A DNA stretch of 21,531 bases. It comes from an uncultured Prevotellaceae bacterium (GTDB taxonomy: Bacteria > Bacteroidota > Bacteroidia > Bacteroidales > Bacteroidaceae). A model generated the notes under the pieces. That model ran no database searches and was not told the DNA's origin. It saw only the letters and a program-made list of their open reading frames with translations. The stretch lies in contig CAMJIA010000023.1 in NCBI GenBank assembly GCA_946405695.1, forward strand, positions 1 to 21,531, given 5' to 3'. Shown here in pieces: positions 1 to 8,195 of the stretch. Position 1 is the first letter of the stretch, and each line of letters opens with the position of its first letter. Made by a program: the position numbers and the translations under genes.

Positions 1-398
1 TGGAGCCTATTGGTGAGTTCTATACCAAGTGGAAGGCCATTGAGGCGATGGAGGCTGGCTATGTCTGCATCTTCTCAGCAGGAACAGGCTCACCTTACTT
101 TACGACGGATACAGGCTCCAGTCTGCGTGGTATCGAGATTGAGGCCGATGTCATGCTGAAGGGTACGCGTGTGGACGGCATCTATACTGCCGATCCTGAG
201 AAGGATCCCACTGCCACCAAGTTCGATGCTATTACTTATAAAGAGGTACTCGCGCGAGGCCTGAAAGTGATGGACCTCACGGCTATTTGCATGTGTCAGG
301 ACAACAATCTGCCCATCTATGTCTTCAACATGGACATCGTCGGTAACCTCAAGAAGGTGATGGATGGCGAAGAGATAGGAACCTTAGTGCACAACTAA
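1..398 (+). CDS. pyrH: UMP kinase, C-terminal part (5' end outside window)
   Basis: UMP kinase phosphorylates UMP to UDP with ATP in the cytoplasm, in pyrimidine nucleotide synthesis. The reading frame is open from the left edge (first full codon at base 3) to a TAA at 396-398, giving about 131 residues of a protein usually near 235. The visible part has the GTGSPYFTTDT segment typical of bacterial PyrH (amino-acid kinase fold), followed by the VDGIYTADPEKDP nucleotide-binding loop and the conserved LKVMDLTAICMCQDNNLPI helix region. The family assignment is secure. The gene converges on the DUF4834 gene with only 18 bases between the two stop codons. A small 6-bp hairpin (383-399) spans its stop but has no T-tract. 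Confidence 0.95.
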   Translation, partial: EPIGEFYTKWKAIEAMEAGYVCIFSAGTGSPYFTTDTGSSLRGIEIEADVMLKGTRVDGIYTADPEKDPTATKFDAITYKEVLARGLKVMDLTAICMCQDNNLPIYVFNMDIVGNLKKVMDGEEIGTLVHN

Positions 399-416
399 GA
401 GTTTAGGTCTCAAGAT

Positions 417-785
417 TCAAGCCTCCTCTACGAAGTCTACATATTCGCCATCAGAGTCGTCGAAGATCTTCTTGTTTTCGCGCTCTTGATGGCGATTATC
501 TATGATAGTCTCGCCAGTAGCAGTTGTGGTTGTGCGAGGCTGCTCATCTCTCTCAGCGTTCTGGAAACCCTGAGCACTCTGATTTTGCGTCTGTTGGCGC
601 TGGCTGTACTGCTGGCGCTGGCGACCCGTTTCCTCTCGGTGTTGCTGGGCCTGACGTTCAGCAGCACGTTGAGCAGCAATGCGTATCTTTCGGTAGGTGC
701 GATAAAGATAACTTCCCACCAGCAACAAGATGAGAACTATCAGGAAGAATATAAAGGCAAAGAATCCTAATAAGCCTTTTAACAT
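417..785 (-). CDS. DUF4834-family single-pass membrane protein
   Basis: This is a small protein (122 aa) of unknown function. Residues 1-27 form one hydrophobic membrane segment (GFFAFIFFLIVLILLLVG), followed by a basic stretch (YRTYRKIRI), then a long Gln/Arg-rich low-complexity region (about 35-95) that may be coiled or disordered. It ends in an acidic tail with the motif KKIFDDSDGEYVDFVEE, which I recall as the conserved signature of DUF4834 proteins in Bacteroidetes. It starts 12 bases after pssA and shares its strand, so it is probably the last gene of the psd-pssA operon. That placement suggests an envelope or phospholipid-related role, but this is inference. The CDS call is solid and the family name is from memory. 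Confidence 0.85.
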   Translation of the reverse strand: MLKGLLGFFAFIFFLIVLILLLVGSYLYRTYRKIRIAAQRAAERQAQQHREETGRQRQQYSQRQQTQNQSAQGFQNAERDEQPRTTTTATGETIIDNRHQERENKKIFDDSDGEYVDFVEEA

Positions 786-797
786 AGTGACGGATGG

Positions 798-1481
798 TTA
801 GTTTAACATATAGGTATTTACTGCCGACAGGATGACATACCATGCAATGATGGCTGCCAGTCCGAAAATGCCCAGAAAGAGCATTGGTATGCAGGTCAGC
901 AGAAAGATGTATTTAATCTCGTTGCCCTTCCAGCCCCATGTTTTGAACTTTAGGGCAAACATGGGTATTTCGCTAACCAGCAAATAGCTGCTGATGAAAA
1001 CGCCTGCAATGATACACCACTCGATACCCTCGAAATGGATGTCGTAGCCCTGCAAACCACCAATAAGAGCTCCCCAGAAGAGGGCGTTGGCAGGAGTGGG
1101 CAGTCCGATGAATCCCAAAGCCTGGCGCTCATCGAGGTTGAACTTCGCCAAGCGTAATGCTGAGAAGGCAGCGAGGATAAATGCCAGGAATGGCATTAAT
1201 TGAGAATGGAGAATGGAGAATTGAGAGAGGTAGCTGAAGATGATGGCAGAGGGGGCAAAACCGAAGGTGATGTCGTCTGCCAATGAGTCGAGCTCCTTGC
1301 CAATAGGGGAGGAGACGTGCAACAGGCGCGCTACCATACCATCGAAGAAATCGAATACCGCACCAATAATGATGAATAGCAAGGCCATGTGGTAGTAGCC
1401 TTGGAATGCCCAATAGGTGGCTATGCAGCCCGAAATCAGATTCAGGCAAGTGATAGTATTGGGAATGTGCTTCTTAATCAT
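798..1481 (-). CDS. pssA: CDP-diacylglycerol--serine O-phosphatidyltransferase
   Basis: PssA transfers a phosphatidyl group from CDP-diacylglycerol to L-serine, making phosphatidylserine for phosphatidylethanolamine synthesis in the inner membrane. The 227-aa product is strongly hydrophobic. It carries the CDP-alcohol phosphatidyltransferase signature DG-x2-AR-x8-G-x3-D-x3-D, seen here as DGMVAR, then G, KELD and SLAD. It is also close to the Bacteroidetes form in FSALRLAKFNLDERQ and FIGLPTPANALFWG. It lies 33 bases downstream of psd, which uses its product, on the same strand. Two oddities: a 9-bp tandem repeat abuts the ATG, and a 7-bp tandem repeat lies inside the coding sequence (1202-1222), encoding part of a loop between membrane helices (SQFSILHSQL). 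The frame is intact. Confidence 0.95.
   Translation of the reverse strand: MIKKHIPNTITCLNLISGCIATYWAFQGYYHMALLFIIIGAVFDFFDGMVARLLHVSSPIGKELDSLADDITFGFAPSAIIFSYLSQFSILHSQLMPFLAFILAAFSALRLAKFNLDERQALGFIGLPTPANALFWGALIGGLQGYDIHFEGIEWCIIAGVFISSYLLVSEIPMFALKFKTWGWKGNEIKYIFLLTCIPMLFLGIFGLAAIIAWYVILSAVNTYMLN
1198..1230. repeat. 7-bp tandem repeat (GAGAATG/T x3) inside pssA
   Basis: Bases 1202-1222 read GAGAATG, GAGAATG, GAGAATT on the plus strand, flanked by AATT and GAGAGAGG. The tract lies in the pssA coding sequence, where three units (21 bases) keep the frame. The composition resembles the A/T/G-rich runs at 6137-6180 and 21485-21515 in this window, which are intergenic. Confidence 0.75.
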
Positions 1482-1515
1482 GGGGCTAATGGGGCTAATA
1501 GGTCTAATAAGGCAT
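1480..1515. repeat. 9-bp tandem repeat at the pssA start
   Basis: On the plus strand the tract reads ATGGGGCTA, ATGGGGCTA, ATAGGTCTA and a decayed fourth unit ATAAGGCAT. On the coding (minus) strand it fills the psd-pssA gap, and the last unit supplies the first two bases of the pssA ATG. Loss or gain of a unit would change the spacing ahead of the start codon without changing the protein. A similar TTAACCCCA-TTAAGCCCA run occurs inside cobT at about 19569-19590. Confidence 0.7.
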
Positions 1516-2204
1516 TATGCCAACTTGGCGATGACCGTCTGGTCGCCTGTGGTGGGCTGGTTCATTGTCACACAAGCGCGAGCAGTCAGTGGCAGATAGA
1601 CATCGACACGCGAACCCAGTTTGATGAAGCCCAGGTGTTCGTCGATGTAGCACTCCTCACCATCCTTGGCGTAGGTGACGATGCGGCGAGCCATAGCACC
1701 GGCAATCTGGCGACACAGGATGTCTTGTCCGTCAGGTGTCGTAATCATGATATCCGCATGCTCATTCTCCTCACTGGCTTTGGGGAGCCATGCTTTATGA
1801 TAGTTGCCGTTGAAGTGCTTGACAAACTTTACCTTTCCGTCAACGGGGAACCAGTTGGCATGAACGTTCAGTGGACTCATGAAGATACTGATCATGAGGC
1901 GTTTGTCGTGGAAGTAGGTATTCTCTTCAACTTCTTCTACGACGACAATCTTTCCGTCGGCAGGAGCCACCACCAATTTGTCGGTATCACCATTGTAATA
2001 GCGGATAGGACAGCGGTAGAAGTTGAGGGCCATGAGCCATGCAGCGCCAAAAATGACGACAAATATCCAGAAAGGAATGGTAGTGTCGAGGGCATACCAC
2101 AAACCGATGCCAATCAAGGCTATTGCCAGCATGCTAAGTGTGAGCTCGTTGGTGCCTTCACGATGTATTCTAATTTTCTTAAGTTTCTTAATTCTTTCTC
2201 CCAT
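1515..2204 (-). CDS. psd: Phosphatidylserine decarboxylase proenzyme (short type)
   Basis: Psd decarboxylates phosphatidylserine to phosphatidylethanolamine and, with the adjacent pssA, completes that pathway. I chose the ATG at 2204 (229 aa, [17 protein letters not shown]) because it gives the usual length of about 228 for this short family and lies just inside the promoter. The frame stays open upstream to 2324, but that extension crosses the promoter and encodes low-quality sequence. Two hydrophobic segments lie at about residues 22-58. [15 protein letters not shown] and [19 protein letters not shown] are typical of the family. The self-cleavage site is in [10 protein letters not shown], where the LGS serine is expected to become the pyruvoyl group. 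It heads the operon psd-pssA-DUF4834. Confidence 0.93.
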   Translation of the reverse strand: MGERIKKLKKIRIHREGTNELTLSMLAIALIGIGLWYALDTTIPFWIFVVIFGAAWLMALNFYRCPIRYYNGDTDKLVVAPADGKIVVVEEVEENTYFHDKRLMISIFMSPLNVHANWFPVDGKVKFVKHFNGNYHKAWLPKASEENEHADIMITTPDGQDILCRQIAGAMARRIVTYAKDGEECYIDEHLGFIKLGSRVDVYLPLTARACVTMNQPTTGDQTVIAKLA

Positions 2205-2232
2205 GAGGTAGTTACTAGCATTTTTCAATATG

Positions 2233-2266
2233 CAAAGGTAATAAAAAAAGCGATAATAGAAAAGTG
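2233..2266 (-). promoter_or_regulatory. Promoter of psd-pssA-DUF4834 operon
   Basis: The minus strand reads TACCTTTG at 2240-2233, a full match to the Bacteroidetes -7 consensus TAnnTTTG. About 20 bases upstream is only a T-rich CTTTTC, so the -33 element is weak. The ATG at 2204 lies about 28 bases downstream of the -7 box. Confidence 0.7.
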
Positions 2267-2310
2267 AATAGTGAAGAATTTTTGATTTACGCTTAATAAT
2301 TATGAATTTT

Positions 2311-2342
2311 TTTGGTATTCTCACCTTTTCGGCGTATCTTTG
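2311..2342 (+). promoter_or_regulatory. Promoter of dnaE
   Basis: TTTG at 2311-2314, 20 bases, then TATCTTTG at 2335-2342 match the Bacteroidetes -33/-7 consensus in both boxes and spacing. The dnaE ATG at 2386 follows after a leader of about 35-40 bases. It is divergent from the psd promoter, with about 45 bases between the two. Confidence 0.8.
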
Positions 2343-2385
2343 CCCATAAATTCTTCAACCTAAAGGTCGAAGTGTGGCACGCAAT

Positions 2386-5300
2386 ATGGAAGATTTCATT
2401 CACTTACACGTACATACTTATTACTCTATACTTGACGGACAGTCGAGTATCAAACGTCTGGTGGATAAGGCTGTTGCCAACGGAATGCGAGGCATGGCTA
2501 TTACCGACCACGGCGATATGTTTGGCATCAAGGAGTTCCACGACTATGTGGGCGGCATCAACAAAGGACGTAAGAAGGAAGGATTGGATCCCTTCATTCC
2601 CATCTTCGGTTGTGAGATGTACGTCTCGCGACATGGCTCTAAGTCGCTTCGCCGTGGTAAGGAGGACCAGGGTGGCTACCACCTGATTGTTCTCGCCAAG
2701 AACTACAAAGGTTATAAGAATCTCATCAAGTTGGTCAGCAACTCGTGGGTGGATGGCTACTACATGCGTCCTCGTACTGACCGTGAGGACTTAGAGAAAT
2801 ATCACGAGGGACTCATTGTTTGTTCGGCTTGTATTGCCGGTGAGGTGCCTGCCAAGATATTGAAAGGCGACATTGCAGGAGCCCGCGAGGCCATAGAGTG
2901 GTATCATAACCTCTTTGGCGACGACTACTATCTGGAGTTGCAGCGCCACGAGGTGAAAGACCCCACCATCCGTGCCAACCGTGAGACGTATCCCTTGCAA
3001 CAGAAGGCTAATAAGGTGCTGATAGAGCTGGCGCGGGAGTACGGCATCAAACTGGTGTGTACCAATGATGCCCATTTCGTTGATCAGGAGAATGCAGAGG
3101 CCCACGACCACCTGTTGTGTCTTTCGACAGGTAAGGAACTCGATGATCCCACGCGTATGCTCTACTCCAAGCAGGAGTGGTTCAAGACCCGTGAGGAGAT
3201 GAACGATATCTTCCAGGATGTCCCTGAAGCACTGTCGAATACTCTTGAGATATTAGATAAGATAGAGATATACAGCATTGACCACGACCCTATCATGCCG
3301 TTCTTCCCCATTCCTGAGGAGTTCGGTACAGAGGAGCAGTGGCGTCAGAAGTTTACGGAGGAAGACTTGTTCCGTGAGTTTACCTCTGATGAAAATGGGG
3401 AAAACCCATTATCACAGGAGGATGGTGAGAAGAAAATCAAGAAACTCGGTGGTTACGACAAGCTATACCGTATCAAGTTTGAGGCCGACTATTTGGCCAA
3501 ACTGGCTTACGAAGGTGCTGCCCGTCGCTATGGGACACCACTTCCGAAGGAGGTCGACGACCGTGTGCGCTTTGAGTTGCACATCATGAAGACGATGGGT
3601 TTCCCAGGTTACTTCCTCATTGTGCAGGACTTCATCAACTCTGCACGCGATGAGTTGGGCGTGATGGTTGGTCCGGGACGTGGTTCGGCAGCTGGTAGTG
3701 TTGTGGCTTACTGTCTGGGAATTACGAAGATAGACCCGTTGAAGTATGACCTGCTGTTTGAGCGTTTCCTGAATCCTGACCGTATCTCATTGCCTGATAT
3801 CGATACCGACTTCGACGACGATGGTCGAGGTAAGGTGCTGAAGTGGGTGGAGGATAAGTACGGTCATGAAAACTGTGCACATATCATCACTTATGCCACG
3901 ATGGCTACGAAGAACTCTATCAAGGATGTGGCCCGTGTGGAGAAGGTGCCGTTGGGTGTGGTCAACGCCCTGTGTAAGGCTATTCCCGACCGCCTTCCCG
4001 ATGTGGATGGTAAGACACCGAAGATGAACTTGCCCAATGCCATCAAGGCGGTGCGTGAGTTGCAGGATGCTGAGGCTAGTCCTGATAGAGCTTTGGCTAA
4101 TACCATCAAATATGCGAAGATGTTGGAAGGTACCGTTCGTGGTACGGGTATCCATGCCTGTGGTTTCATCATCTGTCGCGACCCGATTAGCGATTGGGTG
4201 CCTGTGTCTACTGCCGATGACCCCGACTTCAAGGATGTGAAGACCAACTGTACGCAGTATGATGGTCACGTCATCGAATCGACGGGTCTGATTAAGATGG
4301 ACTTCCTCGGCCTGAAGACGCTATCCGAGATGAAGGAGGCCTGTGCCGTTATCAAACAGACACGCGGTATTGATGTCGATTTGGATACCATTCCCATTGA
4401 CGACCCCAAGACCTTCGAACTCTATCAGCAGGGACGCACCATCGGTACGTTCCAGTTTGAGTCGGCAGGTATGCAGAAGTATCTGCGTGAACTGAAACCC
4501 ACTGTCTTCGAGGACCTCATCGCTATGAATGCCCTCTACCGTCCAGGACCTATGGGCTACATCCCTCAGTTCATTCGTCGTAAGCATGGCGAGGAGCCTA
4601 TCACCTACGATATCCCCGTCATGGAGAAATACCTGAAGGATACCTACGGCATCACCGTCTATCAGGAGCAGGTGATGTTGCTCTCGCGTTTGCTGGCTGA
4701 CTTCACCCGTGGTGAGAGCGATGCGCTACGTAAGGCCATGGGTAAGAAAAAGAAGGATATCGTCGACGCCATGAAACCCAAGTTCATTGAGGGTGGTAAG
4801 AAGAACGGTCACGACCCGAAGGTGCTCGACAAGATATGGAGCGACTGGGAAGCATTCGCCTCCTATGCCTTCAACAAGTCACATGCAGCCTGCTACTCGT
4901 GGGTGGCCTATCAGACGGCTTACCTCAAGGCCAACTATCCTGCAGAGTTCATGGCAGCTATCATGAGTCGCCGTCGTGACCAGATAACGGAAATCACGAA
5001 ACTCATGGATGAGTGTAAGGCGATGGGTATTGCCACGCTAGGACCTGATGTCAACGAGTCGTACCAGAAGTTCGGTGTGAACAAGAAAGGTGAGATCCGT
5101 TTCGGACTGGCTGCCATCAAGGGTATGGGCGACAATGTGGCTCAGGCTATCATTGACGAGCGTGAGAAGAATGGACCCTACAAAGATATCTTCGACTTCG
5201 TGCAGCGTGTTAATTTTGGGCAGGTCAACCGCAAGGCTTTTGAGGCATTAGCGCTGAGTGGTGGCTTCGACAGCTTTGGCTATCGTCGTGAGGATTTCTT

Positions 5301-6114
5301 TGCAACGAATAATAAGGGTGAGGGCTTTATTGAGATTGTGATGCGCTACGGTCAGCTCTATCAGACGGAGAAGCAGCAGGCACAGAACTCGCTGTTTGGC
5401 GCCTTCGATGAGTTGGAGATACAAACACCTACGTTGCCGAAGAGTGAGGAGCGTTGGAGTGATATCGAACGTCTTAACAAGGAGCGCGAATTGGTCGGTA
5501 TCTACCTGTCAGCACATCCGTTGGACGAATATAAGATAGTACTCGACAACCTATGTAATACGCGTTGTGACGAATTGGCAGATGTGGGTAATCTGGCAGG
5601 TCGCGAGGATGTTACCATCGGTGGTATCGTTACAGCAGTACGTACTGGCTTTACGAAGACGGGTAAACCTTTCGGCATCGTCACCCTTGAAGACTTTGTT
5701 GGCTCTGGCGAGTTGGCATTGTTTGGTGAGACGTGGGGTGACAAATCGGGATTCTTCACCGTGGGTGCTTCTGTTTATGTCACAGGTAAGGTGAAGCCTC
5801 GTTTCTCGTATAACCCTGACGGACCGAAAGACCTCGGCATTACGGGTGTTGAGTTCCTACAGACCATCAAGGAACGTGCCATTGACCGTATCACCATCTC
5901 GCTGACATCTGACCTCTTGGATGACCAGGTGGTGACGGAATTGGGAGAGCTGATAGCTGCCCATCCGGGCAAGACGAAGCTCTTCTTCCAGTTGCACGAT
6001 CTGACGGGTAAGAATCATGTACTCCTGAAGAGTACCACCAAGATGATCGATGTGAAGAGTGAACTGATTCAGTATATCGAACAATCGCCAGCATTGGACT
6101 ACAAAATCAATTAA
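2386..6114 (+). CDS. dnaE: DNA polymerase III subunit alpha
   Basis: This is the replicative C-family DNA polymerase (1242 aa; E. coli DnaE is 1160). I prefer the ATG at 2386 (MEDFIHLHVHT) to the in-frame GTG at 2374, because family members begin almost at the PHP domain. The PHP domain comes first and keeps what look like all metal ligands: HVHT (8-10), TDHG (41-42), GCEMY (E77), GYH (H99), then CSAC and TNDAH further on. The polymerase palm carries PDIDTD (D473, D475) and MDFLG (D639), matching the catalytic aspartates. RPGPMG and the helix-hairpin-helix region follow, then an OB-fold (VTIGGIVTAVRTGFTKTG, about residue 1080 onward). The frame is intact. trxA follows 66 bases later. Confidence 0.97.
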   Translation: MEDFIHLHVHTYYSILDGQSSIKRLVDKAVANGMRGMAITDHGDMFGIKEFHDYVGGINKGRKKEGLDPFIPIFGCEMYVSRHGSKSLRRGKEDQGGYHLIVLAKNYKGYKNLIKLVSNSWVDGYYMRPRTDREDLEKYHEGLIVCSACIAGEVPAKILKGDIAGAREAIEWYHNLFGDDYYLELQRHEVKDPTIRANRETYPLQQKANKVLIELAREYGIKLVCTNDAHFVDQENAEAHDHLLCLSTGKELDDPTRMLYSKQEWFKTREEMNDIFQDVPEALSNTLEILDKIEIYSIDHDPIMPFFPIPEEFGTEEQWRQKFTEEDLFREFTSDENGENPLSQEDGEKKIKKLGGYDKLYRIKFEADYLAKLAYEGAARRYGTPLPKEVDDRVRFELHIMKTMGFPGYFLIVQDFINSARDELGVMVGPGRGSAAGSVVAYCLGITKIDPLKYDLLFERFLNPDRISLPDIDTDFDDDGRGKVLKWVEDKYGHENCAHIITYATMATKNSIKDVARVEKVPLGVVNALCKAIPDRLPDVDGKTPKMNLPNAIKAVRELQDAEASPDRALANTIKYAKMLEGTVRGTGIHACGFIICRDPISDWVPVSTADDPDFKDVKTNCTQYDGHVIESTGLIKMDFLGLKTLSEMKEACAVIKQTRGIDVDLDTIPIDDPKTFELYQQGRTIGTFQFESAGMQKYLRELKPTVFEDLIAMNALYRPGPMGYIPQFIRRKHGEEPITYDIPVMEKYLKDTYGITVYQEQVMLLSRLLADFTRGESDALRKAMGKKKKDIVDAMKPKFIEGGKKNGHDPKVLDKIWSDWEAFASYAFNKSHAACYSWVAYQTAYLKANYPAEFMAAIMSRRRDQITEITKLMDECKAMGIATLGPDVNESYQKFGVNKKGEIRFGLAAIKGMGDNVAQAIIDEREKNGPYKDIFDFVQRVNFGQVNRKAFEALALSGGFDSFGYRREDFFATNNKGEGFIEIVMRYGQLYQTEKQQAQNSLFGAFDELEIQTPTLPKSEERWSDIERLNKERELVGIYLSAHPLDEYKIVLDNLCNTRCDELADVGNLAGREDVTIGGIVTAVRTGFTKTGKPFGIVTLEDFVGSGELALFGETWGDKSGFFTVGASVYVTGKVKPRFSYNPDGPKDLGITGVEFLQTIKERAIDRITISLTSDLLDDQVVTELGELIAAHPGKTKLFFQLHDLTGKNHVLLKSTTKMIDVKSELIQYIEQSPALDYKIN

Positions 6115-6180
6115 TGGCACACCATTTGCAGTAGTTAAATTGAGAATAAATAGTAAATTGTCAAATTGTAAATTGAAATT
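6115..6180. repeat. A/T-rich AAATTG-type run between dnaE and trxA
   Basis: This short gap has a run of related words (AAATTGAGAAT, AGTAAATTG, TCAAATTG, TAAATTG, AAATT) directly before the trxA ATG. From memory, such runs are common between Bacteroidales genes. TTTG (6125-6128) plus TAAATTG (6154-6160) could be a poor promoter, but I do not see a consensus one. Confidence 0.4.
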
Positions 6181-6495
6181 ATGGAAGTAACAGTAACAAC
6201 TGAGAATTTCGAGAGCCTGAAGAATGGCGCACAGCCATTAGTAGTTGATTTCTGGGCAACATGGTGCGGCCCATGCCGTATGATTGCTCCCGTTATTGCA
6301 GAACTGGCTGAGGCCTACAACGGTAAGGTAACAGTCGCTAAGTGCGACGTGGAGGAGTGCGAGGATCTGGCTGCTGAGTTTGGCATCCGTAACATTCCTA
6401 CCATCCTCTTCTTCAAGGGTGGTCAGGTTGTTGACAAACTGATTGGTGCACAACCCAAGGCCAAGATTGAGGAGAAGATTCAGGCTCTGCTGTAA
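6181..6495 (+). CDS. trxA: Thioredoxin
   Basis: This is a small cytoplasmic disulfide reductase (104 aa, normal length for thioredoxin). The redox motif WCGPC sits at residues 28-32 in the context VVDFWATWCGPCRM. The buried acid equivalent to E. coli Asp26 is D23, and the cis-proline is in RNIPT. VDKLIGAQPK and the C-terminal amphipathic helix complete the fold. No signal peptide is present, so it is cytoplasmic, unlike the periplasmic thioredoxin-like proteins common in this phylum. It may be transcribed with dnaE, 66 bases upstream, or from a weak promoter in the gap. A strong hairpin terminator begins 19 bases after its stop. Confidence 0.96.
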   Translation: MEVTVTTENFESLKNGAQPLVVDFWATWCGPCRMIAPVIAELAEAYNGKVTVAKCDVEECEDLAAEFGIRNIPTILFFKGGQVVDKLIGAQPKAKIEEKIQALL

Positions 6496-6513
6496 AAGCG
6501 GAACCATTACAAG

Positions 6514-6560
6514 ACAACAGCTCCCGTACCTTCACTGGTGCGGGAGTTGTTGTTTGTTTA
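6514..6560. terminator. Bidirectional intrinsic terminator, trxA / nhaC
   Basis: A 17-bp stem (arms 6514-6530 and 6537-6553, two G-T pairs, six-base loop) is followed on the plus strand by TTGTTTA. On the minus strand the right arm encodes the last residues of the antiporter (KQQLPHQ region), and its stop codon lies in the loop at 6532-6534. The A-rich AACAACA side gives T-rich sequence after the stem in that direction. Confidence 0.8.
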
Positions 6561-8175
6561 GTGTGCGGCGGATGAACATCAGAATCAGGATCAGCACTAC
6601 GATGCCGAAAACGAGAGATATCACCGCACTCTTTGTGAAACCTGCCACGAGGAACGTGAAGAACGATACAGAGGCTGCCGTCAGTGCGTATGGCAGCTGA
6701 GTAGTGACGTGGTTTAGGTGTTCACATTGTGCGCCAGCCGACGACATGATGGTGGTATCGGAGATGGGTGAACAATGGTCACCGCACACAGCACCTGCCA
6801 TGCAGGCTGAGATGGAGATAATCATCAGTTGTGGGTCGACCTCCTGGAAACAGGATACCACGATGGGGATGAGAATACCAAAGGTGGCCCAAGATGTTCC
6901 GGAGGCAAAAGCCAGCCCCGTGGCAACGGCAAATATGATGGCAGGCAGGAGCCCCATGAGTCCGTCGGCAGAATGCTCAACCAGGCTGGCTACATAGATT
7001 GCTGCTCCCAAACTGTCGGTCATGCTCTTGAGCGTCCATGCAAATGTCAGGATGAGCATGGCAGGAACCATCTGCTTGAAACCTTCCGGCAGACATTCCA
7101 TGCATTCGGCAAATGTCAGTGACTGGCGCAACAGATAATAGGCAATGGTAATAACAAGCGCTACGGAAGAGCCCAGCACTAGTCCCACTGAGGCATCGCT
7201 ACCAGCAAAGGCATCGATGAAGCTCTTGCCTTGAAAAAAGCCGCCTGTGTAAATCATGCCGATGACACAACCGGTAATGAGACATGCGATGGGAATGACT
7301 AAATCTGACACCCGACCGACTTTTTCTTCTTTTGGGCTCTTTTCGTTGGTCTGCTTGCTATTGTTGGTAGTGAAAAGGTCGCCTTTGCGGGCATTGTTCT
7401 CGTGCAGTAGCATAGGCCCATAGTCCAGCTTCATAAAGATGATGAACACCATCATCAATAGGGTCAGCAGCGCATAGAAGTTAAAGGGAATGGACTGGAT
7501 AAAGATACTGATTCCGTTCTCACCCTTGACGAAGCCCGCTACGGCTGCTGCCCACGACGAGATAGGAGCAATGATGCAGATGGGGGCCGCTGTGGAATCA
7601 ATCAAGTAGGCTAGCTTGGCACGGCTTATTTTATGCTTGTCAGTGATAGGACGCATGACGGAACCTACAGTCAGGCAGTTGAAGTAGTCGTCAATGAAAA
7701 TCAGGCAGCCCAGCAACATGGTTGACAACTGCGCCCCAGCACGGCTTTTGATACGGTTGGAGGCCCATGTGCCGAAAGCCGCTGAGCCGCCCGCTCGGTT
7801 CATCAGTTGCACCATTGTGCCAAGGATGACTAGAAAGACGAGTATGCCTACGTTCCACTTGTCTGACAGCACAGTCATGATGCCGTTCGGAAACAGCTGG
7901 TTAAGCACTCCCACCGGTTCGAAGTCTGTGATGAGCAAGGCACCTGTCAGTATGCCAAGAAATAGCGAACTGTACACCTCCTTGGTAATCAGTGCTAGCG
8001 AGATGGCGATGAGGGGTGGTGTCAGAGCCCATACGGTATCCTTTACTTGCATGCCGTTGAAGACTACGGCATAATTCAAATAGCCCATAAACAAAAGTAC
8101 AGCTATCAGCGAGATGTATGTCAGCCGTTTGGGTTTTCCCGGTTTTACGGATTCTAATTTCGATTCTATTTTCAT
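6532..8175 (-). CDS. NhaC-family Na+/H+ antiporter
   Basis: This 547-aa protein has about 11-13 hydrophobic segments and belongs to the NhaC antiporter superfamily, which exchanges cytoplasmic Na+ for H+ (or a carboxylate pair such as malate/lactate in MleN). Diagnostic stretches are FIDDYFNCLTVGSVMRPITD with DSTAAPICIIAPISSW in the middle, and SGTSWATFGILIP plus GDHCSPISDTTIMSSAGAQC near the C-terminus. A cytoplasmic loop rich in K, N and E separates the two halves. The ATG at 8175 lies 20 bases after the receptor-like gene, on the same strand, and I see no promoter between, so the two are probably co-transcribed. Substrate is not settled; a Na+ role linked to corrinoid transport would be speculation. 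Confidence 0.88.
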   Translation of the reverse strand: MKIESKLESVKPGKPKRLTYISLIAVLLFMGYLNYAVVFNGMQVKDTVWALTPPLIAISLALITKEVYSSLFLGILTGALLITDFEPVGVLNQLFPNGIMTVLSDKWNVGILVFLVILGTMVQLMNRAGGSAAFGTWASNRIKSRAGAQLSTMLLGCLIFIDDYFNCLTVGSVMRPITDKHKISRAKLAYLIDSTAAPICIIAPISSWAAAVAGFVKGENGISIFIQSIPFNFYALLTLLMMVFIIFMKLDYGPMLLHENNARKGDLFTTNNSKQTNEKSPKEEKVGRVSDLVIPIACLITGCVIGMIYTGGFFQGKSFIDAFAGSDASVGLVLGSSVALVITIAYYLLRQSLTFAECMECLPEGFKQMVPAMLILTFAWTLKSMTDSLGAAIYVASLVEHSADGLMGLLPAIIFAVATGLAFASGTSWATFGILIPIVVSCFQEVDPQLMIISISACMAGAVCGDHCSPISDTTIMSSAGAQCEHLNHVTTQLPYALTAASVSFFTFLVAGFTKSAVISLVFGIVVLILILMFIRRTLNKQQLPHQ

Positions 8176-8195
8176 CTTTTCAATGCTTCAAATTT

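Noticed and set aside
383..399. Hairpin CTTAGT-GCACA-ACTAAG at the pyrH stop
   Set aside because: Only 6 A/T-rich base pairs and no T-tract; too weak to call a terminator.
1389..2267. Plus-strand open frame of 292 codons across pssA/psd
   Set aside because: It is antisense to two clearly conserved enzymes, has no promoter and reads like a shadow frame with no recognisable domain.
2205..2324. N-terminal extension of psd to 2324
   Set aside because: It crosses the psd promoter boxes and adds a 40-residue low-complexity leader not seen in the family.
2374..2385. GTG start for dnaE at 2374
   Set aside because: It would add four residues before MEDF; relatives start at the ATG matching 2386, and ATG is preferred. 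Not excluded.
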